The position numbers were made by a program, and so were the translations under genes. This document shows positions 1-12,400 of a stretch of 64,000 nucleotides of DNA, piece by piece. The DNA is from Bagarius yarrelli. Taxonomy: Eukaryota > Chordata > Actinopteri > Siluriformes > Sisoridae. A model generated the notes under the pieces. It was not told the DNA's origin, did not search any database, and worked only from the letters and a program-made list of their open reading frames with translations. Within the stretch, counting starts at the first letter, position 1, and the number at the start of each line of letters is the position of its first letter. The DNA is taken from positions 301,947-365,946 of the forward strand of contig VCAZ01000155.1 of the NCBI GenBank assembly GCA_005784505.1. Reading direction: 5' to 3'.

Positions 1-498
1 ACTAAATTTGTTAGAATAGGGTAAAATACTCATCACTCATCTTCAATGCATTGTGTTCCAATACAATTTTTAGCAATAACATTTTTAAAATTTTAAAACT
101 GTCTGATAATAACAATTATTATTTATAAATGTGTGTCAGTTCCTGTTGCAAATATCAGCTGGAAGGGAGTTAATATAATAGTTTATTAAATATAACATAT
201 TTTAGGAAATATACTTTATTTTCTGGTTTAATAAATCAAGTTTTTGTGAGTAGTTTATAAAAACAATTACTATTTCTAAAATAATTAAAACCCCTACCCT
301 GAGTTGAAACAAAAGTGTAATATATGCTCAGTCTAATGAAAAAATGAACCTAAAACCAGAGTGTGTCCTAAAGCTAAAAACACCTAAATATTTAGAGAGA
401 TGTTACTAGTGTTCTGTGCTCAGAGGTGCGGTTGATAATACAGCCACAACATAGCATTACAGAATGAGCATAAGTATGTGTGTGTGATTTTGCTTTAG
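1..498 (+). other. intron upstream of first visible contactin exon
   Basis: AT-rich sequence with no supported coding exon or recognisable repeat. It ends in a pyrimidine-rich tract and an AG at 497-498, the acceptor of the contactin exon that begins at 499. The upstream contactin exons (immunoglobulin domains) must lie left of the window. Confidence 0.6.
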
Positions 499-3400
499 GT
501 CCCCCTGGCCCTCCCACCAATGTCCATGTGGAGGAGCTTACAGATTCCACAGCCACTCTCTCTTGGAAGCCTGGTTCTGATAATCACAGTCCAATTAACA
601 CCTACACTATCCAGGCTAGAACCCCTTTCTCACTGGGATGGCAAGCTGTCGCCACAGGTGGGACTGCTAGTCAGGAAGCATCTGACCAAAGCAGCACACT
701 TTATTCAATCTAAAGTTTGCTTTGTTTTCCTGATTTACAGTAAGTCTTATTTTTATGTGCACTATGACCAGCTATATCATGCTTAGGCTTTAACTTGAAT
801 AAAGGTAAGAAACACTGTTGTAAGCAGGCTACAGATTAAATGGTTGCACAATTAAAATTATTTAATTAGTATATTTCCTACTTTTGAAATGCCGCTTTGT
901 CTGTATCATTGACGTACAGAATTATAAATGAAGCAAGCCCTACACCATACAAACAATTTTTATTAACAGTCTACCAGTCCCAAGATAACAATAGTTAGTT
1001 TTGTTTCTTTTGTTTTTCTGTGTATAATAAAAATGGTAATTAGGTAAATGTTACTCAATGTATTTTTGTTTTTCTGAATGTAAGTGGTTTTTTATTTCCA
1101 GTGCCAGAGGAATTGGGGGGTTGGCGTCTAACAGCTACAGTAATTGAGCTCAGCCCTTGGGTGGAGTATGAGTTTCGGGTGGTGGCAATTAATGCACTGG
1201 GTACAGGTGAGCCGAGTAAACCCTCCAAGCAAGTAAGGACCAAGGATACACGTAAGTGATTTAAACATGCATACAAGTTTGTGTAAAGATCTTACAGTGG
1301 TAATATGTAAGTTTGGTTTATGATTAATTTATTAACCTGACTTTTGTTTTAGAAACTTTTGCCTATTGTAACAAAAAAGCCATTAAAATATTGCTTATCA
1401 AAAGGTTAAAGGGAGAAAATGCTGGAGGAGACAATAGAATTTTTTTTCTATTGTCTATTAATAATGGTAACGCTGTCGCACCTCAATAGGCTTTCCCCAC
1501 TTACTAAAAACACAGAAAACAAACACTGGTTTAATTAAACATGGGTGACTTTTACCAAACGCTTATGTCAGCTCAATTTTCCATTTACAATCAGCGCTCG
1601 ATTACACCATCACTTCTACATACCCTTATTGCATGACTAGGGCCAGGAAGCTGTCGCGCCTGCAGTGGACTCTCTTAAACTAGAGAGTATATTCACCACA
1701 GACATATGTGCCAGCGGTGTTTGGATCACATCGAACTTAAACAGCCAAAGTGCAAGATATCAACAAATTATCCATGAGTTAGCATGCATCATGCAGTGCA
1801 GCCACAGTAGCAGTGCATGGTTTTAACAAAGGCTAAATGGCCAAACCTACAGGGTCTTCTGCATCTAATTGTATTTACATCTTCTGATGTACAGCACACC
1901 CAAATTAGTTTATTTTACTAAAAATTGTGTGGAAACCGCATGCATGACACTATTTCAGTTTTTACACATGGTTAAAACCAAACAGGTTAAGTTGTATTGC
2001 ATAGAAACTTTAGTAAGTGTAGCAGGCAAATCAAGTTTGCATTAGTAGTCTTTACTAAAACGCTCAAGTTCACAAACATTATTGCTAATTGTAAATTGTT
2101 TAGAGGAACATGAACACAACAATATGCTATATCCATGTAAATAGAATTGCACTAATGACTGGAGTGCATATGCAAGTCCCTCAATGATGATCTTAAGTGA
2201 GGCTGGATTGAGGTGAAGAGAATATGAGCACACAACACCTCGCTCAATAAGGAGACATGAGGAGTCAATATGACGGAATGACTGATCATCAGATTCCTGC
2301 CAACAGAGAACATCAATGAGATTTCTTATCAAATAACCATCAGTAGAAGTAAACAAATAGCTTTGTAAAGACACAGACACATGCAAGAATTAGTTATAAC
2401 TGCTCAGTAACACTTAACCAAATGTTTTATCAACTACAAGGACTATATATTAATAAAATTAATATGTTTTAATGGTACTTTACGATAACCTTTGAGATAT
2501 AACTTACTTACAAAGCATGCTTTGAAGAAGACTGTGGGGTCACCAAGGAGAATCGGCCTCTGAGCACCAGTCACCTAATATCAATCTGCTCTGATAGGTA
2601 GTTATATATTTAAAGGTGAAAAAAGGTAAATAGCTATATAGAATAACTGGAAACGATCTAGAGTAGAATCAACAAAACACATCCTATATAATTCTTCTGT
2701 GAACGGTAACTTCGGGTAGCAATCTCTGCTTTGAAGGTTTGTTGAATTACTAATATTAAAAAAAACACTCATAAGAAACTTTAAGTAGATTTTTTTTTAA
2801 CTATTAGCTTTATACACCAGAGAGGTATACATTAGCCACAAACATGTGCACATGCATAGACTTGTACTGATATAGTAGGAAACCGGAGTACCAGGAGTAA
2901 ACCCACTCAAGCACGGAAACTCGTGTATTAAATAAATTAAATGCACACAGACTGAAGTAGTTTAAGTCTTTGTTTCTTTTAATTGTGACCCACAAATTCA
3001 CTATATCAACAAATTTAAATACTTAAGACCAATAAAAAAACATTTTTAGTGAATTGTTGGCCTTCTGGAAAGTATGTTTATTTACTTTATATGTACTTAA
3101 TACTTGGTAGGGACTCCTTTTGCGTTAATTACTGCCTCAGTTCAGCGTGGCATGGAGGTGATCAGTCTTTGGCACTGCTGAGGGGGTATGGAAGCCCAGG
3201 TTTCTTTGACAGTGGCCTTTAGCTCATCTAAATTTTTTGGTCTCTCTCGTTTTCCTCATGACAATACCCCATAGAGTCCATCGTAACAAATTGTGACAGC
3301 ATGCTTTTTAAACAAGCCCTCTTTATATAGCCAGTGTCCAAGAATCCTTATAATCCTTATAAAAGATTCTATAACAAGAAACACCTATCCCCACACTGTC

Positions 3401-6400
3401 AAATTAGAACATGTCAACCAGCAAATAAATTAGCTGGAATCAAGAAAAAATAAAGTCCTGGTCCAGTACTTTTTACCAGTTATGAGACATTGTCATATGC
3501 AGCTCCACTCAGACAGCACTGTGATGGTCAGCTAATGTAAATCAAAGCAGCACAAGCACTCCACTGTAGGACAGAATCTCTTTACATGGGCCAGTCTGTG
3601 GCACTGCTGAGGTAGTATGGAAGCCCAGCTTTCTTTGACAGTGGTCTTTAGCTCATCTAAATTTTTGGTCCCTTGTTTCTCATTTTCCTCATCACAGTAC
3701 CCCATAGAGTCTCTATAGGGTTCAGGTCTGGTGAGTTTGCTGGCCAGGTAAGCACACCAACACCATGGTCATTTAACCAACTTTTGGTGCTTCTGGCAAA
3801 TCATCACAGACTATGGAAACTTAACACTTCAAGCCATAAGCTTCTCCACCCTTCCTCCAAACTCTAGGACCTTGGATTCCAAATGAAATACAAAACTTGC
3901 TCTCATCTGAAAAAAGGACTTTGGACCACTGGGCAAGCGTGCAGATCTTCTTTTCTTTAGCCCAGGTAAGACACCTGTGACACTGTCTATGGTTCAGGAG
4001 CGGCTTAACAAGAGGAATATGACAACTGTAGCCAAATTTCTTGACACATCTGTGTGTGGTGGCTCTTGATGCCTTGTCACCAGCCTCAGTCCATTCCTTG
4101 TGAAGTTCACCCAAATTCTTGAATCGATTTTGCTTGACAAGCCTCTCAAGGCTGCGTTTCTCTCGGTTGGTTGTGCATCTTTTTCGTGCACACTTTTTCT
4201 TTCCACTTAACTTTCTGTTAACATGCTTGGATATTAAACCAAACTGAGAGACCATTTTGAAGGCTCAGAAAACCTTTGCAGGTGTTGTGAATTGATTAGC
4301 TGATTGACATGTCACCATATTCTAATTTGTTGAGATAGTGAATTGTTTTTTTTTCAAAATCCTGACAATTAAAAGAACCAAAGACTTAAACTACTTCAGT
4401 CTGTGTGCACTGAATTTATTTAATACACGTGTTTCACAATTTTAGTTGAATTACTGAAATAAATTAACTTTTCCATGACATTCTCATTTATTGAGAAGCA
4501 ACTGTATATACTGGGAGAGAAAACAAAGTACTAATAAAAGAATGTGTGTATTTAAATTAGTGTCTATCGTAACAAATTGTGACAGCATGCTTTTTGAACA
4601 AGCCTTCTTTATATAGCCAGTGACCAAGAATCCTTATAATAGATGGAAAGATTCTATAACAAGAAACACCTATCCCCACACTGTCAAATTAGAACATGTC
4701 AACCAGCAAATAAATCAGATGGAGTCAAGAAAAATTAAGGTCCTGGTCCAGTACTTCTTACCAGTTATGAGACATTGTCATATGCAGCTCCACTCAGACA
4801 GCACAGGGATGGTCAGCTAATGTAAATCAAAGCAGCACTCCACTGTAGGACAGAATCTCTTTACATAGGCTCATCATAGGCTAAGAACATCTTATTTTCT
4901 ATAATATTCTATATAATATTCTATACAAACTTCTGTTTTAGAGTATTTTATAATATGTCAGAATATTGTTGTTTTACAACAGAGGTAAAGGCTTTATGAT
5001 GCGAACTAATCTACAGTTACATATGTTACCAACAGTCGTAACAAATAGTTAAACTGGCTTTTTATTGTCTGTTTATATTTTCTGTTTCCTTTAGTTCCGA
5101 GGGTCACGCCAGCAAATGTGAGTGGAGGTGGCGGAAGCCGATCAGAATTAGTTATCACTTGGGAGGTAAAATGACCACAACACGTGTAAATGTATAAAAG
5201 TAGGTTTGTATTATGATTTTGCCTTTTTTTTTTTTACTTTTGCTGAAAAGTAAGTTTATATGTGTGTGTGTGTATATGAGGCACCTCATTGGCTTATTTC
5301 TATCAAATAACTTTATGAATTAGTTATTTCATTATTATTAATCACATTTCGCAAAAATTATTTATATTTAAATTTTAAATTTAAATAAGTAAAAAGATAA
5401 AAATCAATTTGCAGGTCCAGCCACGGATTATAAATTAGCATAAGCTTTGGGGCTGTTGAGGTCTGAGTCATTTTATCACAGGATAATATGCCTTATTTAT
5501 CAATCTCTTTAGTAAAGTTGATGATTGTGTAAGCCATATTTAACCTAAGTGATCGACCTGCTTTATAAACATTTCAGAAATGTAGACATTCCTTATACAA
5601 GCACTAATATAGTAGGTTAATTAGCCGTGAAGAATAAATGATTGATCATTAATTAAAGCCCAAAAATATCCATAAAAGTTCAAGTGCATAGGCTGCTGTT
5701 AACACCACTGCACACTACTCCACAATGGGTAGCTGTATTGTCCTTTCATAATTGTGTAGTGCAATTTAGTTCAGGTGTGCATGTAATCAGACAATAGAAC
5801 AGAGAGGTGGAAATTGGAATCTAAGGTGGTCATGTTCCTAGGGCATGTTGCATTATATTATATATTAGACATTGCACTGATGACCATCCTCATCCAACTG
5901 TTCACTTTAGCAAAAGTGTTGCACTGGAGCCAAGGTTGCTAACATTCCAGAACACATTAATAGGGGTGCTTTAGTGGCTGTGGCCTTAGACTAAGTCCCG
6001 AATGTATTTTGCCCTGATAATTCACCCAAAATGTCTGCAAAAATGATTGACTTTTTTACTTGAGCATTTTAAGTTGTAAAGTGGTTAAATTGTAATCTTA
6101 TCCTGGGCTAATTGAAAGTCTAATCCTGAACTTGGTTGAATGTGATTAAAGGTTAACTTTAGTATCAGCAAGCTATTTAGAGGAAACAGACTTTTTTCTG
6201 TCTTTTACATAACAGGTCTCACTCAGAACAGGCCTTGCAAGTGTTGATCAAAGAAGTTAAGTCCTTTGCTTTGCATCAGATGCAGAAGCTGGCTTTAAAA
6301 AAAAAAAGCATGAGTTCTGCCAGCATTGCTTTAGAGGTTGCAGAATTAGAATGTCAGATTGTCAGTGCTCAGACCATACGCTGCAAATTGCAACAACTTG

Positions 6401-9400
6401 GTTTGCATGGCCACCATCCCAGAAGAAGCCTCTTCAGAAGCTTGTTCACAGAAAAGCCCGCAAACAGTTAGCTGAAAACAACCTCTCCAAGAGCATGAAT
6501 TACTGGAACCATGTCCTGTGGTCTGATGAGACTAAGATAAACTTGTTTGGGTCAGATGGTGTCTAGCAGGGGTGGCGATGCCCTGGTAGGTACCAAGAAA
6601 ATTGTCTTTTGCCTACAGTTAGGCATGGCATTGGTAGCATCATGGTCTGGGTCTGCATAAGTTTTGCTGGTGATAGAAGGCTGTGGTTCATTGAGGAAGT
6701 CATGGATTCCAGCATGCACTGTGACATTCTAAATCAGAACATGATGCCCTTCCTCAGAAAAACTGGGCCAGATGGCAGATTTTCATCATGATAACGACCC
6801 CAAACACACCACCAAACACACTCCCTTGCTAAAAAAGCTGAAGGTGAAGGTGATGAAGTAGCCAAGTATGTCTTCAGACCTAAACCCTATTAAGCACCTG
6901 TGGAGCATCCTAAATTTAAAGGTGGTGAAGCACCATATGTCTAATATCCAGAAGCTCCATAATATTATTATAGAGGAGTGGAAGAGGAGTGGTGAATTCC
7001 ATGCCCAGGAGAATTTAGGCCTTGATGCTTGATGACAATGGTGCTCACACAAAATATTGACACTTTGGACGCAGTTTTGACATGTTCACTTAGGGTATAC
7101 TCACTTTTGTTGGCAGCTATTTTGACAATAATGGCTGTATGTTGAGTTATTTTCAGAGGACAGCTTTACTGTTATACAAGCTGCACATTGACTACTCTAA
7201 AATATATCAAAGTTTCCGTTTTATAGTATTGTCTTTTTATAAGATATACTAAAATGCTTGCTGAAATTAGAGGAGTGTACTCACTTTTGTGAGATACTGT
7301 AGATGTGGGTTATTGTTAATTAAGATTAATGAAGTATACTGCCAATCAAGTTAATTTATGTTCTAGGATATAAAAAAATGTAAAAAGGGGTGTAAATATT
7401 AATGTAAAGCAACATGTAAATGCTAAAACATCTCAACCCTAAAAATTCAGCATCTAAACCTCCTCTTTGTTAACATATACAGTCATGTGTGTTTTGCAGC
7501 CTGTTCCTGAGGAACTTCAAAACGGCCCAGGTTTTGGCTATGTGGTGGCTTTTCGACCGTATGGAACCACAGGGTGGATGCAGGCTGCTGTTCCTTCTGC
7601 AGAGGCTTCCAAATATGTCTTCAAGAATGAAAGTATCCAGCCATTCTCCAAGTTCCAGGTCAAAGTGGGTGTCTACAATAATAAGGGTGAAGGGTCTTTT
7701 GGGCCAGTTGTCACTATCTACTCAGCTGAAGAAGGTACACAAATATTTTGGACAAATTTCAAACAATGCTGTTCTATTTATGACCCATTCATCAAGTTTT
7801 ATTTTTTGTACCCTTTATTTCTTGAAGGCAATATAAAATAATAATAATAATCATCGCTATTATCATCATACGGTCTCAGACCAAAATAACTATTTTTTCT
7901 AATATAATTTAATGATTTTTTTAATGGATTTATTAGAGCAACTGAGCTAATTACACCAGCAAAAAATCTTTATTAACTTTAAAATTACATTTTTATATTA
8001 GTTTAAAAAGCTGGCTGGCTTTACACATGTACCAGTTGGTGGATTTGAGGAAACCACTATCGATTGAAGGGAATTAATTAAATTGTGTGTGCTTTATTAA
8101 AGCTGTAATAATGACTTCTCCTTTTATCTCAGAACCTGCCAGAGCACCTACACGGATAAGGGTTCAGAGTCGTTCTGCATCAGAGGTAGAAGTGACGTGG
8201 AAAACCCTTCCATGGAGCACAAACAGAAGACGTGTTCTTGGCTATGAGGTATTAGAAAAAAGACAATAATTTATTTGAAACCTTATGTTGGCATTATGGT
8301 AGGTCAGGTCAGTATTACCAGCTTCTGTGCTTTTGGCAGAATTTACTAATTTCTTCCTGTAAAACATGCATTACGTCCATTCAATCATTGGGAAATATTG
8401 ACATAAATAGCTGTTTAAAGGTAAAAATGCATAAAAGCTACTCTAAACTAAAAAGCTTTCAACGTATTACATTAGTTTATATTCCTCTTTTTTGTTATTT
8501 TTTTACAATACCACAGGTTTACCACATACAGTAAACTTGGGCATACTCAAGTTAATTTTAGCACAAACTAGAATACATACTGAAATACTACTTCATATAT
8601 TATACTTTATTCAAGAATGACAAGCCTGAGAAATCCTCAGTAAAATGGACTTTTGAATTTAATGAACAGTTTAGAATTACATTAATTGGTTTTTTAGATT
8701 TAAAATTTTGTACTTGTACACACTACTTACATTTTTTAACACATTTAATTCTTTTCCCAATATAAAAAAAAGCCTTTTCATTTACACCACCACCCTGAGC
8801 AAGCAGTTACAGACCGTTTTAAACAGTGAGCATGTTTAAAATGTATCACCTAGAGTTTTTACACTTCTCTAGTCTCAACCGGATGTTTTGTGAACTTTTC
8901 TGGAAAGCTTGCTGAAAAATAGTTCTGAAGTCTGAATAATGCAATCTAGTTACTTATATTCCAAGTAGGTATACAGTATTAAATTTGCATTTACAGCATT
9001 AAGCAGACGCTCTTGTTCAGAGCGGCGTACAAAAATGCTTTGAGTCACATCATCGAACAGCTCAATAATGATACATTAGATTGCAAATAAAAGTGTAACA
9101 ACCACGAACAACTGTTAAAAGAGCAGCGTGTGAAAACTTTGGTAGGATGATAACACATGCAGCTGCATTCTGTATCATCTGCAGAGGACGAATTGCACTC
9201 AGAAGTAGGCCTGCTAGGAGCGAGTTGCAGTAGTCTAGTTTAGAAATTACAAAAAACTGCACAAGCAACTGAGTGGCCTGGGTAGATAAAAATGATTGAA
9301 TCCCCCTCATGTTATGGAGGATAAACCTATATGATTGTGTTAAGTTAGCAACATGTGAGGAAAAGAATAATTGATTGTCCATAATTACCCCAAGGTTGCG

Positions 9401-12400
9401 AGCAGTGGTCCAAGGGGAGATCATTGGGCTGATGAGCTGCCATTCATGATAATATCTCTGCCAGGAATGCCAAGATCCTGGCAGAAGCTGTGGTGTCTGA
9501 GGTAGAAAAGAAAAAGACAAGTTGAGTGCCATCAGCATAACAATGGTAGGTGATCCATGAGAGAAAATAACTTTGCCAAGCGAGTGAGTATAGAGGGAGA
9601 AAGGGAAAGGACCAAGTACTGAGCCTGATGGAACACCAGTGGAGAGTCTGCATGGAGCAGATGTCATTCCTCTTCATGTTACCTGATATAAACAGCCTTC
9701 CAAGTAGAAAGCAAACCACTACCATGCTGTTCCACAAAAACCAAGACTAGAGAGTGGACAACAAGATCTTGTGGTTGACTGTGTCAAATGCAGCTGAAAG
9801 GTCTAGAGAGATGACAACAGATGACAGTTTGGGTGATCTGGCAGCATGCAGCTTTTCATTGAATGTCAAGCGGGCAGTCTCTGTAAAGTAAGTAGCTTTG
9901 AAGCCAGACTGATTAAAGCTTGTTCTGTGAGAGGAAAAGAGACGGTTAATTATAGACAGTGTGTTTAAGTAATTTTGAAAAAAAAGAAAGAGGTGATACA
10001 GGTCTGTAGCTGCTGATGTCTGAGGGGTCCAGAGCAGGCTTTTTCAGGATAGGAGTAACCCGTGCTCTCTTGAAAGATGTCGGTACCTGACCAGAAGAGT
10101 TACTGCTAGGTTTAAAAACAACAGTTATAGGAGCCTCAAATTGTGGTGAAACAGGCCACATCCATCAGGGAACACCATTTTTATGAACGTGTGTACATGG
10201 CCGCAATCCTTAGGTAGATGGTACATGTCAAAGTAACAGCCACATAGATGGCTGGACCCAAGGTTTTCCAGCAGAACCTTGCCCAAAGCATCACACTGCC
10301 TCTTCCGGGTTGCTTACTTTAAAATTCTGTTATTGTCACTATACTACATACATTGAAATTAGAGAAAATTCTCATAGTGTTTCCCAGAGAAGTAACGCAC
10401 AGGCATCCCGACCATCCACTTGACAATGAGATTCATTAGACCGTGCAATTTTCTTTTGTTGCTCCGTGGTCCAATTCTGTAGCAACGCAGCCCACAAACT
10501 GCGAACCTTGTCATCGGACATTGTTCTATCAAAACCAGCATTAATTACCATAAAGTGGTAGCTCAGTGGTTACAGTGTTGGACTACTAACCGGAAGATTG
10601 TAGGTTTGATTCACAGCACCACCAATTTACCACTGCTGGGCCCTCGAGCAAGGCCCTCAACCCCCGATTGTATCAAGTATGAAGAAGTTTTATTTTCATT
10701 TTAACGAGATATAGAAGATTCAGTACACAATAAAATAAAACAAGGTTTCTCCGGCACCATGGTTTTACATAGAGCTACATAATTGCTTAGATGTATAAAA
10801 TAAGATAAATGTAAGTTGCTCTGGATAAGGGTGTCTGCCAAATGCTGTAAAATCTTATCTAAGTCTAACAAGTCTAACTTCTTTATCTACTAATTGATCT
10901 ACAGCTGGATCTGACCTACAATGAGCCTTATCTCCCCCCACACACACACACTTTTGGGAAATACTGAAAACTGCAGACTGGAAACACCTCACACAAACTA
11001 CAGATTTGTAGATGCTCCGACATAGTCATCTAGCCATCACATCAAAGTTAAATTTGATTTACTTTTGCCCTTGTTAAACTCGCTTAAATCCTTATATGTG
11101 ATATGTAAAGCATAACTACATGAGGCCACATAAATTTATGAAAAACTTCTTTTCCTACCTCCTCTAGTTGTGTATTTAAACCGCTACTTTTCATTCAGTT
11201 TGTCTTGTTTCCGTCCTGTGCTGTTACTATTTGTTTCTATGGTATGTGCTAATTTTTTCTGTCATTGTAATTCTAGGTGTTATGCTAGGCCACAGTTTTG
11301 ATGTTTTGTTTAGTTTCACTGAAAAACTGAAAAAAAAAAAACACTGAAGCTGGCCGTTCAATACTTTAAACTTGACTATGTACAGTAGATTTCCTGCCAC
11401 ATTTTTGCAAATTCCTGCCACATTTTTGCAAATGCAATATTCAACTGAATACGGTCTACATGACCTGTAACATAATTTCATGATTGTTTATTTGTTATAA
11501 TTATCTATAAATCTAGTTTGCTTTTGTAGTCCCGGGGCAGGATGTTGTTACAAAAATTACAATATTCAGTCACAAACAATACATTACATATCACATCATA
11601 CTCCATGAAAATTTTAATATCAGGCCAATGATCACATATTCCTCCAGTATACTTAGTGTCCAACATGCCACAGCTATTTAGGAAGACTATAGACTGCATG
11701 TCTGATATTCAGAGCAATCATTACACAATTCTACAGTAAATGTAACCCATGAGGGTTTTTTTTTTGTTCTGATCCTCACTCTCTAGTTGAGATACTGGGA
11801 GAAAAAGGAAAAAGAAGACATGGCTAGTGTGTTAAGGACAGTTGGAAATCGGACATCAGCAATTATTCAGGGATTAAAAGGAAGCAGCACATATTATATC
11901 ACAGTGAAAGCCTACAATACAGCTGGGGCTGGACCACCAAGTGCAGTCGTCAATGTGACCACCAAGAAACCCCGTAAGTACAAAAGATTTAGGAGTTTAT
12001 CTGCATTAAATGAAGTCATCTGCGAAAAATGCATTTCATTGGCTCTTTGTAAAAGCATCTTTGTTTGATTTCAGCTCCCAGTCAGCCGCCTGTAAAAGTT
12101 ATGTGGAACACATCCAACTCCAAGATTATACTGAATTGGGAGCAGGTGAAAGCCCTGGAGAATGAATCTGAAGTCATGGGATATAAGGTATCTTATTGAT
12201 TAACATAATGATAGCTATTGAAATAGAATACAGACCATTTACATGCGTGACAATAACTTAAGTTGTTTATACATCCAGTTGTGTATATGGGGAAGTGGTG
12301 GCTTATGGTTAAGGTGTTGGACTAATAACCTGAAGATTGTGGGTTCGATTCCCAGCTCCACCAAGCCACCACTGCTGGGCCCCTGAGCAAGGCCCTTAAC

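Noticed and set aside
12300..12360. tRNA gene suggested by A and B box text
   Set aside because: The segment is the head of a SINE repeated elsewhere in the window; it lacks a full cloverleaf.
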